Positions 16,829 through 25,646 of a stretch of DNA of 64,000 nucleotides are shown piece by piece. Position numbers and translations under genes: made by a program. Every line of letters starts with the position of its first letter. Within the stretch, counting starts at the first letter, position 1. The notes under the pieces were generated by a model. The model searched no databases, was not told the DNA's origin, and was given only the letters and a program-made list of their open reading frames with translations. The DNA comes from Ruminiclostridium herbifermentans (GTDB lineage: Bacteria; Bacillota; Clostridia; Acetivibrionales; DSM-1351), in the NCBI RefSeq assembly GCF_005473905.2, contig NZ_CP061336.1:2906501-2970500 (forward strand). The letters run 5' to 3'.

Positions 16829-17521
16829 TTACCAATTTGCACTCTGATTTATTGTATAGGTTACAGAACCTGAACCACTTGTTGCCCATACGATAAGCTT
16901 ATAAACTCCAGCTGGCAGATTTGTCACGCTAATTGATGCACTTGTACCGTCTGATTCATCAAAACTTACGGTCTGCAACTGTGAATTTCTTAATTCCAGA
17001 ATATAGCCCCTAGGAATATTCAACTGAGCGCTGTAATCTCCAGTATTTGATATATATATTTTATATTCCTTTGCAGTGTATGAAGGAATATTTGAAGTAT
17101 CAATAACTGTACTCATATTAGTTATGTTATCATCCTGAACACTTGTGGATTGATATATATGGTATGTACCAGTATCATCACCCGTTGTGCACCACACCAC
17201 TAGTTTGTACACACCAGCTGGTATTGAATTTTTGGTGATTTGAGCCAAAGTTCCGTTTGATTCAACATAGCTTAAAGTCTGCAACTGTGAGTTTCTTAAT
17301 TCTAGACCATAGCCTTCAGGGATGTACAACTTTGCATTATAATAAGAGTCCTGAGATAGATAGAATGTATATTCTACTGAGTCATAATTTGGTATCACGT
17401 TGGATCCAGTGATATGGTCGATATTGGTAATATTACCTCCATTAGTTGCTGCAAAAACACTCATACTTGCTGTAAAAACCATAACAAGAACAAGAGCAAG
17501 TGATACTAGCTTTCTATTCAT
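16829..17521 (-). CDS. Secreted protein with two ~95-residue repeats
   Basis: 230-residue exported protein: signal peptide (residues 1-24, ending VFAA) and two tandem homologous modules (about 30-125 and 130-227). Each module contains LELRNSQLQTxSxxES, then LPAGVYKLxVW. The pattern resembles pre-peptidase C-terminal-like beta-sandwiches, but without the protease. No dockerin, sorting signal or catalytic motif is present. AAGGAGG precedes the start. The function is unknown; a secreted or cell-wall associated adhesive or carbohydrate-contacting role is possible but not supported by motifs. Confidence 0.7.
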   Translation of the reverse strand: MNRKLVSLALVLVMVFTASMSVFAATNGGNITNIDHITGSNVIPNYDSVEYTFYLSQDSYYNAKLYIPEGYGLELRNSQLQTLSYVESNGTLAQITKNSIPAGVYKLVVWCTTGDDTGTYHIYQSTSVQDDNITNMSTVIDTSNIPSYTAKEYKIYISNTGDYSAQLNIPRGYILELRNSQLQTVSFDESDGTSASISVTNLPAGVYKLIVWATSGSGSVTYTINQSANW

Positions 17522-17708
17522 AAGTAATTTTCCTCCTTAAATGTTTATTTATGTAATTATATTACTATAAATATACAACTTTGTCTTTGTTAATATTATA
17601 CAATTTATTCTAATATTATCCAAATATAATGTATATTTTGTACATTTTAGCAAATTAGGAATTTCCATATGAATAAGGATAAACTACTTACTAAGTTTTA
17701 AAGCTTTT

Positions 17709-17858
17709 TTATTTTGACTGATATGTTCTCAAGATAAAAAAACCTTTATCTAATTTAATTATCTCTAAATACTCTTTTTCACTGCATGGAAGAGTCACAA
17801 TATTAACATCCACTGGAACCACAGATGCTCTCAGTTCATTTTTGAAGGCTAATGCAAT
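17709..17858 (-). pseudogene. Orphan 50-codon frame behind the metallophosphoesterase
   Basis: A start-less open frame beginning within the stop region of the metallophosphoesterase gene (IALAFKNELRASVVPVD ... KEYLEIIKLDKGFFILRTY). The composition looks like real protein rather than random AT-rich DNA, but there is no ATG, GTG or TTG with a ribosome site at its head. It may be the 3' remnant of a deleted gene. The rest of 17522-17848 holds no gene. Confidence 0.35.
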
Positions 17859-19012
17859 TTAATACTAACAATCTCACAATTAGTGCCTACTCGCATTGGC
17901 ATTCCCCAAGTACCTACTCCAGATGTTACAACAACATGAGGGCTATTGCTATCCTTTTGATAATGTCCGTAATCCACAGCATAAATTGCCCTTGTAAACA
18001 GACTGCCTGGGAATATCTGCCCCTTGTGAGTATGTCCAGCAAGAATTAAATCAACTCCGCTTCCGTATTCATCAATGTTTTGCGGATTATGATCTATAAC
18101 AACTACGGGAAGTTTATTATCTGCTAAATCTATTATTTCGGCTAAATCCTTACGGCTCATACCTCCAAATCCCCCAATGGGCGAAGAATCCAATCTCCCA
18201 ACCAAAACCAAGGATTCATCAACAATAACATGTTGGTCATTTAGTAGTTTTATGTTGCTTCGCTCAAGAAAATCCATCATTTCCTTTAGTGTTTCTCCAG
18301 CATCATGGTTTCCTAGACTTGCATATACACCGTTTGTTGATGTAATACTCTTAAGCAAATCACTAATTTCATCTGGACCTTGTATAGCGTAATAATCATT
18401 ATCAAAGATATCTCCTGCTATACACACAAGATCAGGCTTTAAATTATTAATTTCTCTGACCATATTCTCAATACGATTTTCAGAATTAACGGCTCCTAAA
18501 TGCAAATCACTTATCATGGCTATTTTTAATTCAGATGACAAAGTCTTTTCTCTAAGCGAAATGTCATAGGATACATGTTTAATCTTATTTGCGCTATATA
18601 TTCCATAGCCTACTGTTCCGATGGTTAACAAAACGACAATTAGTCCTGAGTAAAAACGTATACTCTTAGGCATAGGATTTGGTATTAACTTTGTCATGCT
18701 TCCAATCACTAAAGCCAAGTCTGCAATGATAAAAGACAATAATGTATATACTAAGATGCCCATCCAGTACGAGCTAATTAAGCCCATTATATTTTTTATT
18801 GCCATTGGTAACTGTAATAAAGACCGCGCAAATCCAAGGATCATTGTCAAGGTAATAAAAATGAATATACCAATATAAACTTTTGCATTTATTTGAGGAA
18901 AAATATAGTTAATACCTTGATATAATCTCAGTGCAATATAGTAATTAACACTTCCAAGTGTAATTAACATAATAATAAGGCCAATAACCATACCTATTAC
19001 TGTCAAAGCCAT
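17849..19012 (-). CDS. Membrane metallophosphoesterase (YkuE-like)
   Basis: 387 residues: four or five membrane helices in the first 150 residues, then a calcineurin-type phosphoesterase domain. Metal-binding blocks are complete: SDLHLG, GDIFDND, LGNHD, and GHTHKGQ, the order of the family. Similar proteins (YkuE/YpbG types) act on lipid or nucleotide phosphoesters at the membrane, but the substrate is not predictable from motifs. The gene stands alone; AAAAGGAGA lies very close to ATG 19012, so a start a few codons downstream (Met8) cannot be excluded. Confidence 0.85.
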   Translation of the reverse strand: MALTVIGMVIGLIIMLITLGSVNYYIALRLYQGINYIFPQINAKVYIGIFIFITLTMILGFARSLLQLPMAIKNIMGLISSYWMGILVYTLLSFIIADLALVIGSMTKLIPNPMPKSIRFYSGLIVVLLTIGTVGYGIYSANKIKHVSYDISLREKTLSSELKIAMISDLHLGAVNSENRIENMVREINNLKPDLVCIAGDIFDNDYYAIQGPDEISDLLKSITSTNGVYASLGNHDAGETLKEMMDFLERSNIKLLNDQHVIVDESLVLVGRLDSSPIGGFGGMSRKDLAEIIDLADNKLPVVVIDHNPQNIDEYGSGVDLILAGHTHKGQIFPGSLFTRAIYAVDYGHYQKDSNSPHVVVTSGVGTWGMPMRVGTNCEIVSIKLH

Positions 19013-19158
19013 TCTCCTTTTCGTGTATTGATGTATTTCAATTAATTCTTATTTAAAGTATAACTATTATTTACATTTTGCTTATGTACCTTCAAATATA
19101 TCTTTTATATAGTAAGTTATAGTTGAGTATATTTCAATACATTAAAGATTTAGCCTAT

Positions 19159-20853
19159 TTAATTAATTTTACTTCCCCATATTGAAGCATTATCATTTTT
19201 GGCTATTGCACTAAAGGTAATAACAAATTTATTAAGTCCGCTATCCCATTGTTTTAAAACAACACCCGCATAATTAACTCCATTGACAGTTAGTATAATG
19301 TCATTTTTACCACTTAACTGCCATTTTCCGTTTACACTTCCTGAAATTGTACCATCTCTATTTAGTGTTATTTTTACAGAATTCTTTATGTTTGCACTAA
19401 TATCTTTACCATGGTTAATATAAGCATATTCTCCGCTAACTTCTTCTGCACTATATTTTGTAATGGTTTCTCCCCCATAGCGATGAGGTGCAACAACAGG
19501 CCATCCATCTTCATTTATAAACATTTGATGTACTCTTACCTGATGCATTTCTCCCTGACCTGGGAATCTGGTATGAAAAATGAGATAGTACTTATTTGTT
19601 TCTTCATCATAATATGCGCTGTTATGGCCTGGAGAAACATAACCCACTCCACTTTCAGCAAACTTGAAATTCCCCATGAGTTTTAGTCCAAAAGGTTCGA
19701 TGGATTTATCATCAAAAGTGGTACCAACTGCACCACGACAGTCAATCATATTTTTTCCAGCCGCATCTACATAAGGTCCATCAGGGTTTTTAGAACGTGC
19801 AACCCTAATATTATAACCACCAGTAGAATCAAGACCGCCAAAGCTTAAAAACAAGTAATAATAATCTGATTGAGGACTATATAGTATATAAGGTGCTTCA
19901 ATCCTACTGTGATTTCCTCCTAATAGCTTTTTACCATAACCCTGACCTGAATATGGTTTTCCTGTTTTAGGATCCATCTTTAGTATAAAGATACCTCCTG
20001 AATAGGAGCCATAAACCATCCAAAGATTCCCGTTTTTATCGAAGAATGTGTGAGGGTCAACAGTATTAGGGTCCTTTGTAGCATCATATATAGTTCCGCC
20101 TTCACCTGGTTGATTCCACATTCCAGACTTCAATAATATACCAACATCCTTGTAAGGACCTGTTACACTATTTGATACTGCCAAACCAAGAGTCGACCTT
20201 GGAGAATCACCTTTGCATAAACAATAATACATATAATATTTTCCGTCTTGAAGCTGAATTATATCGCCTGCCCACATTGTTTGGGTCTGCGCCCAGTCAA
20301 AGGATTGTTTTAATTCTGTAAATACATTTGGTATTAATGGATTTGAATTGCTAACGCTTGAAGAAATTTGCTGCCATTGCATTAAGTCATTAGTTTTAGC
20401 GGAAGCCAAATGGGAACCAATAACATAATAAGTTCCATTAGTCTTGATAACTGAAGGATCATGCACCGTTACATCTTTAAATGTCGGTATAACAGGAGGT
20501 GGAGGTAGTTTATCCGCAGGAAACTCAGAAATGATACCTAGTAAAAATTGCTTATGTATAGCATAGTCTATTGAATCCACTACATCATCTCCATTAACAT
20601 CAGCGGCTTTGAGGGCTTCATCTGTTAATGTAGAATAACCTAGCAAATATTTTTTTATATGAGCAAAATCTATCGAATTTATCTGCCCATCTCCGTCTAC
20701 ATCACCATATTTTATAGTATTATATGACTCAGGTGCCGATGCACTTGATGCGTCTGCTTCTAAACTAAAATTCATAAAAAACACATTTACACAAGTCAAA
20801 GCAACAAAAACTGCTAATACCATAGTCATTTTCTTCGATATCAAATTCTGCAT
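19159..20853 (-). CDS. Cellulosomal GH43 arabinanase with N-terminal dockerin
   Basis: 564 residues: signal peptide (about 1-36), type I dockerin (48-112), proline linker, GH43 five-bladed propeller (about 125-460) and a C-terminal beta domain of the kind found in endo-alpha-1,5-L-arabinanases. The catalytic residues can be assigned: Asp132 (HDPS, base), Asp266 (VDPH, pKa modulator) and Glu319 (SRIEAPY, acid). The SRIEAPYI and GNHS blocks are those of arabinan-degrading GH43 members. It would cleave arabinan side chains of pectin while bound to the cellulosome. The dockerin repeats GDVDGDGQINSIDFAHIKKYL and ADVNGDDVVDSIDYAIHKQFL have Ser-Ile at the recognition positions. Confidence 0.92.
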   Translation of the reverse strand: MQNLISKKMTMVLAVFVALTCVNVFFMNFSLEADASSASAPESYNTIKYGDVDGDGQINSIDFAHIKKYLLGYSTLTDEALKAADVNGDDVVDSIDYAIHKQFLLGIISEFPADKLPPPPVIPTFKDVTVHDPSVIKTNGTYYVIGSHLASAKTNDLMQWQQISSSVSNSNPLIPNVFTELKQSFDWAQTQTMWAGDIIQLQDGKYYMYYCLCKGDSPRSTLGLAVSNSVTGPYKDVGILLKSGMWNQPGEGGTIYDATKDPNTVDPHTFFDKNGNLWMVYGSYSGGIFILKMDPKTGKPYSGQGYGKKLLGGNHSRIEAPYILYSPQSDYYYLFLSFGGLDSTGGYNIRVARSKNPDGPYVDAAGKNMIDCRGAVGTTFDDKSIEPFGLKLMGNFKFAESGVGYVSPGHNSAYYDEETNKYYLIFHTRFPGQGEMHQVRVHQMFINEDGWPVVAPHRYGGETITKYSAEEVSGEYAYINHGKDISANIKNSVKITLNRDGTISGSVNGKWQLSGKNDIILTVNGVNYAGVVLKQWDSGLNKFVITFSAIAKNDNASIWGSKIN

Positions 20854-21005
20854 AGAATTCCCCTCCTAAAAAATACTTACTAGCTTAATATTTCCATTCA
20901 TATTTATCCTATAATAAACAGATTCAAAAAACAAGTACACAATTAGTTGCTGAAATTAATCCTTCAAAAAATAACATAAATAGTTTGAATACCCTCAACG
21001 CTAAA

Positions 21006-21033
21006 AGAAGACTTCAAATTAATGAAGTCTTCT
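21006..21033 (-). terminator. Terminator of the agrC-like/agrD transcript
   Basis: Perfect 11-bp stem AGAAGACTTCA (21006-21016 / 21023-21033) followed by TTTTAG on the minus strand, 10 bp after the agrD stop. Confidence 0.85.
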
Positions 21034-21042
21034 AAAAAAATA

Positions 21043-21183
21043 TTACTTTGTAGATTCCTTTTTTTCTCTAAGTACCTTGGGAACCTTAGGTTGATAAATC
21101 ATCAACATACATTTACCAGCCTTCTGAATTGATATTTTTTCAATACTCTTTCCAATTACATTAGTTAACTTCGTCTTTTGCAT
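21043..21183 (-). CDS. agrD: AgrD-type cyclic (thio)lactone autoinducer prepeptide
   Basis: 46-residue prepeptide below the usual ORF cut-off. It has a basic amphipathic N-terminus (residues 1-24), a single Cys25, and the conserved C-terminal recognition tail QPKVPKVLRE. Alignment with the clostridial AgrD pattern Cxxxx-xQPxxP predicts a five-residue thiolactone ring CMLMI (25-29), with Tyr30 starting the tail. Ribosome site GAGGAG (complement of CTCCTC at 21191) precedes ATG 21183. It follows the AgrC-like gene by 38 bp on the same strand and ends at a strong terminator. The processing enzyme AgrB is encoded divergently about 1 kb away. Confidence 0.88.
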   Translation of the reverse strand: MQKTKLTNVIGKSIEKISIQKAGKCMLMIYQPKVPKVLREKKESTK

Positions 21184-21221
21184 ATTATCACTCCTCTTTA
21201 TGTATTAAATATCTATGTAAT

Positions 21222-22055
21222 TTAATAATTACCTTTATAATTATCTCTATGAATCTCATTTTTAGCTAAGTTTTCTCTTGCTTTTATTAAATCTGTGTTC
21301 AGCCTTTCTATATATGCCTCCCTAGCTTGTATGTTATATACAGAGAAAAACAAACAAATATAAATTATAATTGGAACAACAATAACACCCATTAATATTA
21401 GTAATGTCGTTTGTGTTTCTAGAGAACTATTTATTAGGAACTTGTCTAATACAAATATTTTTACAGCTGCAACAATCCAAATTATATTAAAAACAGAAGC
21501 TATCAAAGAAAAAAGAGCTAGTTCTTCATCTTTTATCAGCGTTTTCCATATATTAGTGTTTATTTTCTCATCAAAATACTTTCGTTTTCTCAAATATAAA
21601 ACTATTATTCCTAACTCTACCACTCTTATTGGTAATGAACTAACAAAAGCATTTATAATGTTATCCTTTAAATTAAATTCATTTATACTTGTACAAAGCA
21701 TAATTACTTTAAAATTTACAATTTCCAACATTGCATTGATCATACATGCTACAGAAACAAAACTAAATACCGCAAATATTCTTTTTAAGGTTTTTTGTTT
21801 ATAAAGTAAGCATATTATTACCACCATAGTTAATATAAAGACAATAAATATAATAGTCATATCAATGTTAAAAAAGTATCTTAGTATATTTGAAATTACA
21901 GCAGGAACTAGAATAGATGTAACTAATTTTTTATTAAATACTATCATATTTGTCATTCGTAATAATATTAATGTTGCAACTACCACATAGCTTTCTTCCA
22001 AAATAGAAATTAATAAAATATTGAGTAAAAAATCAATAATATTGGTCATATACAT
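21222..22055 (-). CDS. AgrC-like membrane sensor without kinase domain
   Basis: 277 residues with six or seven predicted membrane helices (about 7-30, 40-58, 62-84, 92-115, 135-155, 180-205, 220-245), then a coiled, charged tail (AREAYIERLNTDLIKARENLAKNEIHRDN). That is the layout of the input half of AgrC/CitA-like peptide receptors, and the tail looks like the start of the dimerisation helix, but the frame ends there with no HATPase domain and no continuation in other frames. It heads the transcript that contains agrD. It could be a natural kinase-less receptor, a peptide exporter or immunity-like protein, or a truncated agrC. Confidence 0.65.
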   Translation of the reverse strand: MYMTNIIDFLLNILLISILEESYVVVATLILLRMTNMIVFNKKLVTSILVPAVISNILRYFFNIDMTIIFIVFILTMVVIICLLYKQKTLKRIFAVFSFVSVACMINAMLEIVNFKVIMLCTSINEFNLKDNIINAFVSSLPIRVVELGIIVLYLRKRKYFDEKINTNIWKTLIKDEELALFSLIASVFNIIWIVAAVKIFVLDKFLINSSLETQTTLLILMGVIVVPIIIYICLFFSVYNIQAREAYIERLNTDLIKARENLAKNEIHRDNYKGNY

Positions 22056-22203
22056 AATTCCCCTTATACAAAATATTATTTTTCAACATATATTTACATA
22101 CTTTATTATATATGGTACTATTCTTTTAAGGTAATTTTACATTTCTCGTAAAGATTTGTAAATAGTACAATTACATTTAACAGTAAATTTATAGGAAATA
22201 CGA

Positions 22204-22815
22204 ATGAAAATTATTAGAAGATTTGCATATTCGAGCGCAGTTTATATTCAAAAAAATAATAATGGTAATCACGAAAACAGAAGAATCCTTTATTTCGGCT
22301 TTCAAGCTATATACGGAGATATCATTAAGCTAATTATTGTTATATTAATTTCGTCTGCCTTAAAATCACTTTTACAAGTATTAGCACTGACATTCGCATT
22401 TGTTTTACTCAGAAGATATGCAGGCGGATTTCATATGGACACTGAAGGAAAATGCATTATTTCTACCGTTTGTTCTTTTGTTATTCCCGGAACGCTAATT
22501 AGTAAGATTAGTTTTGAATTTAATACAGTCTGGATCATAATTATTATTGCCGTAGCATTTGTAATTTGCTTATTCCTCTTAAAAAAATATGCTCCAAAGG
22601 ACTGCGTAAATAGGCCAATTGAAGAAGATGAGGCAGCTATTTTCAAAAGAAAAGCTATTCGAGACGTTATTATACTGATAATAATATCAATTATTCTTGC
22701 TATCTTAGGCCAGCACTTATTATCTTTATCTATTGTTGCTGGAATTTTAATTGAGATTTTTACCTTGGTTCCAGTTGGATATAGGTTGTTTGAGAGGATT
22801 AATTCTTGGCTTTAG
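22204..22815 (+). CDS. agrB: AgrB-type peptide-processing membrane protease
   Basis: 203-residue integral membrane protein that cleaves AgrD and forms the thiolactone. The catalytic pair is present: His77 in RRYAGGFH and Cys84 in EGKC, the diagnostic AgrB arrangement. About five membrane helices follow the basic N-terminal amphipathic segment. It is transcribed divergently from the AgrC-like/agrD pair, with a 148-bp shared intergenic region, instead of the usual agrBD order. The ribosome site (AGGAAA) is weak. Confidence 0.93.
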   Translation: MKIIRRFAYSSAVYIQKNNNGNHENRRILYFGFQAIYGDIIKLIIVILISSALKSLLQVLALTFAFVLLRRYAGGFHMDTEGKCIISTVCSFVIPGTLISKISFEFNTVWIIIIIAVAFVICLFLLKKYAPKDCVNRPIEEDEAAIFKRKAIRDVIILIIISIILAILGQHLLSLSIVAGILIEIFTLVPVGYRLFERINSWL

Positions 22816-22822
22816 TCACATG

Positions 22823-22849
22823 CAAAAAAATACCTACTTTATTGTAGGC
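22823..22849 (-). terminator. Small terminator between agrB and the convergent gene
   Basis: Stem CCTAC/GTAGG with six-base loop and seven T residues on the minus strand; it serves the minus-strand gene ending at 22907 and may also stop agrB transcription. Confidence 0.6.
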
Positions 22850-22906
22850 AGCTTCTTCTAATAAACTATACTATTTTATATTTTTCTTAATGGTTATTTA
22901 TTGTTC

Positions 22907-23512
22907 CTAACTTAATTCTACTGCTTTATACAAACAATCTTCGAATGTTATATAGCTATCAATCAAATTATTTTTATGCCATAAGCTAATTTTGAAATTT
23001 AGCTTATCTATTTCTTTAAATACGCTCTTCTTTTCTTTTATAATTCGCTCAGTTCTGATAACCTCATTTTTATAAAACTCGTTAGTTTTTTCATCATTTT
23101 TAAAGGTTTCTAAATTCCCTTCATGGTCAACATACCAACCTAAATCTTCTGTAAGTTTCTCAAATTTCTTTTCAATAGGTTCAATAAATAACGTAAATCT
23201 CCAGTTATCACCGTAGGTTTTTCTAAAACTGAGTACTAAGCTGTTATCCTCACCTTTTTCTTCCCAAAGAATTATAGTTATTTGAGGATTTTTGGCTGAT
23301 ATATTTTTTTCTCCTCTTTTTTCTATTACAAAACCATTTGAAAGGCAATTTTCAAAATCCTTGAACATATTCTTTTTAAGTGTTTCCAGCTTTTTATTAT
23401 ATGCAGAATAGATCCTGACATTTTCAACACTAAACTGTCTCAGTTTTTCGCTGTATCTATCAACATCTAAAACAGCGGAATTATCATCAATTAACCCTTC
23501 CCACTTCATCAT
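22907..23512 (-). CDS. Hypothetical cytosolic protein
   Basis: 201-residue protein, highly charged, no signal peptide or membrane helix. It contains predicted helical segments (KKLETLKKNMFKDFENC, RTERIIKEKKSVFKEIDKL) around a central beta region (PQITIILWEEKGEDNSLVLSF, NWRFTLFIEP). No family recognised. I start it at ATG 23512 because GGGGAGG lies just in front; a second ATG follows directly. Alone on the minus strand, convergent with agrB. Confidence 0.6.
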   Translation of the reverse strand: MMKWEGLIDDNSAVLDVDRYSEKLRQFSVENVRIYSAYNKKLETLKKNMFKDFENCLSNGFVIEKRGEKNISAKNPQITIILWEEKGEDNSLVLSFRKTYGDNWRFTLFIEPIEKKFEKLTEDLGWYVDHEGNLETFKNDEKTNEFYKNEVIRTERIIKEKKSVFKEIDKLNFKISLWHKNNLIDSYITFEDCLYKAVELS

Positions 23513-24166
23513 TATTCCTCCCCTAGTATGTAATAATGGGAAAACCATTATATGATTATATATAGTATAAATACAAAACTGGAATTACAAAAATAATGTA
23601 CATAAACACAATAAATATTAACAATCTCAAAAATTTGCTTCACAAAGCCATTTGTTACCTCTAACATTGATTATTACATTCAAATTTCTTGGTTCAATCA
23701 AAATTTATCTCGGCTCCTGCAGCGAAATACTTCCTATTTACTCTGTACCCTTTAAAACCAATGGCTTTGTAATTTTTGTGTATTACTTAAAAATCCATAA
23801 TCTTAAAGACATAATATATAAATTCCTATATGTTTAAAAACATAAAGAATATCTGTATAAATTTCGTAGTATTTCGTTAAACTCAGATTATCAAATACTT
23901 TTGAATTGAGTTTAAATTTAAATTACTATAAATAATAAAAAATAATGTGCCACTGAATAGTATAAATTTACATACTTATGCCTTCTATGCAATATTTATC
24001 GGTAATATCGACAAAATATATTACATTTTGTTTATTTATATTTAAAAAAAGTGCTTAAATTTTTTCTAAAAAGATGAAATTAAAAACACTGTAATTTTAC
24101 GACATAAAACCATCATAAAATCACAGTGTTATATAAACAACTAACAAAAATTATTCCTAACCTTTA
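23513..24166. other. Gene-free AT-rich interval with a long-range inverted repeat
   Basis: No coding potential recognised. A perfect 11-bp inverted repeat (ACAAAGCCATT 23642-23652 / 23760-23770, extendable with a mismatch) encloses about 107 bp, the size and shape of a small MITE or folded RNA. No second copy was seen in the window. Confidence 0.45.
24085..24130 (-). terminator. Terminator of the VTC-DUF4956 operon
   Basis: 18-bp stem with two mismatches (24085-24102 / 24113-24130, core AACACTGT) followed by TTTTTAATTT on the minus strand, 37 bp after the DUF4956 stop. Confidence 0.8.
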
Positions 24167-24853
24167 TCAATTATCCCCAGGCTCTGCATTCATTGAAAGA
24201 ATAATGTTTAAGTTTCCATTCCTGCATCTGAGTTCATCTAGGAAACTTTTTTCATTTACATCGTTTTTAATAGTCACATTATATACAAGTTCATAAAGTG
24301 TACCCAAATCGGTTGTTTTAACTTTTTTGAGTTCATGATTTATTGTATATGTTTCAAAAACGTCATCAAATGCCCCTTGATAATCTAAGTCCTCGGGAAT
24401 GATAATTTTTAATAATTTGTAAGTTGAATTTTTTGCACCAAAATTAATTTTAGATAATATAAACATTATTATACATAAAATTACCGTAAAAAATAATGCA
24501 TAAGAATAACTTCCTGCTCCACAAGCAAGACCAGCAGCCATTGTAAATAATACATAAGATATATCTTTAGGATCTGTTGCATTACTCCTAAAACGTATTA
24601 TTGAAAATGCGCCTGTAAGACCAAATGCTCTTGCAATATTACTTCCTACCATTAAAATAATAATTGCTATAATACATGGTATCATTACCAATGTTAATGA
24701 AAAATTCTGTGAATACTGTCCTTTTACATGAGTTTTCTTATAAGTAAAGCTAATAATTACACCTAACACAAAAGCAGAAACTAGTGATAAAACTAGTCCC
24801 TCAAATGACAATGCAGTGGTATCTGTTCCAAAATTTAATAATGAATCAAACAT
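24167..24853 (-). CDS. DUF4956 membrane protein
   Basis: 228 residues: three to four membrane helices in residues 15-140, including the conserved GLTGAFSIIRFRS block that marks DUF4956, then a cytoplasmic alpha/beta domain (KKVKTTDLGTLYELVYNV). Family function is unsettled, but members are nearly always paired with VTC-domain proteins, so a joint role in polyphosphate or another polymer at the membrane is inferred. The start overlaps the VTC gene by 19 nt with its own AGGGG site, indicating translational coupling. Confidence 0.88.
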   Translation of the reverse strand: MFDSLLNFGTDTTALSFEGLVLSLVSAFVLGVIISFTYKKTHVKGQYSQNFSLTLVMIPCIIAIIILMVGSNIARAFGLTGAFSIIRFRSNATDPKDISYVLFTMAAGLACGAGSYSYALFFTVILCIIMFILSKINFGAKNSTYKLLKIIIPEDLDYQGAFDDVFETYTINHELKKVKTTDLGTLYELVYNVTIKNDVNEKSFLDELRCRNGNLNIILSMNAEPGDN

Positions 24854-25584
24854 TCATTTCCCCTCATTTCTAATCGTTTTTTTATCATAGACTTATATTC
24901 AGTTCCATATTTAGAAAAACTCGTTTTGTATAGTTTATACTCGCTAAGAATTTTAGCAAGCCATACAGGAATACATTTTTCAGCCTTGACCTCCATAAGC
25001 CAAACATCATCGTCAAGAAGCTTATCGCCATAATCTCCAGCTTCAAGCCTAAGATCTTCTCTTCTTGTACGAATATTAGTATCAAAAGTCAAACGTAAGT
25101 CTCTATTGTTTATGGCAAAATATGCCTGTCTGTCATACGCAAGATAAAGCTTTGGCGAAAGTTTATAAACTTTTAAAAAATATTCTAGTTCTTTTAAAAC
25201 TTGCTGATTCATATATTTTTTAATTTCTGGTTTTTCTCCAGTATTAACAAATTCATAGGCTTCTCGTAAAATTAACTTTGTCCGTCTTTTGTTTACCATG
25301 CCATTTACTTTTTTCTTTATTTCTAAATAGACTTTGTCTTCAAGAGAAGGTACTCCATAGGCACGTAATCTAAGTTTTTCTTTATATTTTGGTTTTGCTA
25401 ATGAAGTTCTAATAAGGTGATTATCATGGGTATCATAATATATATTACTTATTGTATAAAACGGATGAGTTTTATTATATTCATCAAGTTCCATATATTC
25501 CCTTAGCTTCTTTGAAAGCATCTCATAAGTATCACTATTTAACAAATACTTGTTTTCATGTCTGTTAAATACCTCTATAGCCAT
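24835..25584 (-). CDS. VTC-domain (polyphosphate polymerase-like) protein
   Basis: 249-residue tunnel-fold protein of the VTC/CYTH-like superfamily. The N-terminal RHENKYLLN, the basic strand KEKLRLRAYG, the acidic-basic strand VYLEIKKKVNGMVNKRR, DRQAYF, the LRLTFDTNIRTR block and the final VWLMEVKAEKCIPVWL are all conserved; these line the active tunnel in polyphosphate polymerases. It could synthesise or bind polyphosphate, although bacterial members are poorly characterised. First gene of a two-gene operon with DUF4956; its promoter carries the 11-bp direct repeats shared with the dockerin gene at 25948-27513. Confidence 0.88.
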   Translation of the reverse strand: MAIEVFNRHENKYLLNSDTYEMLSKKLREYMELDEYNKTHPFYTISNIYYDTHDNHLIRTSLAKPKYKEKLRLRAYGVPSLEDKVYLEIKKKVNGMVNKRRTKLILREAYEFVNTGEKPEIKKYMNQQVLKELEYFLKVYKLSPKLYLAYDRQAYFAINNRDLRLTFDTNIRTRREDLRLEAGDYGDKLLDDDVWLMEVKAEKCIPVWLAKILSEYKLYKTSFSKYGTEYKSMIKKRLEMRGNECLIHY

Positions 25585-25609
25585 CTTTTCACCCCCTTTC
25601 TCTAATTGT

Positions 25610-25646
25610 ATTCTACATACAAAACCTTAAACGAACCTTAAAATAT
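25610..25646 (-). promoter_or_regulatory. Activator-type promoter with 11-bp direct repeats (VTC operon)
   Basis: Read on the minus strand: two tandem 11-mers centred on TTTAAGG (ATATTTTAAGG 25646-25636 and TTCGTTTAAGG 25635-25625), a 9-bp gap, then the -10 element TAGAAT at 25615-25610; no -35 box of normal quality. This is the geometry of PhoB/OmpR-family activation. The same layout occurs upstream of the neighbouring dockerin gene. Confidence 0.7.

Noticed and set aside
23652-23837. 61-codon plus-strand frame
   Set aside because: No ribosome site, lies inside the long inverted repeat, and composition is that of AT-rich spacer.
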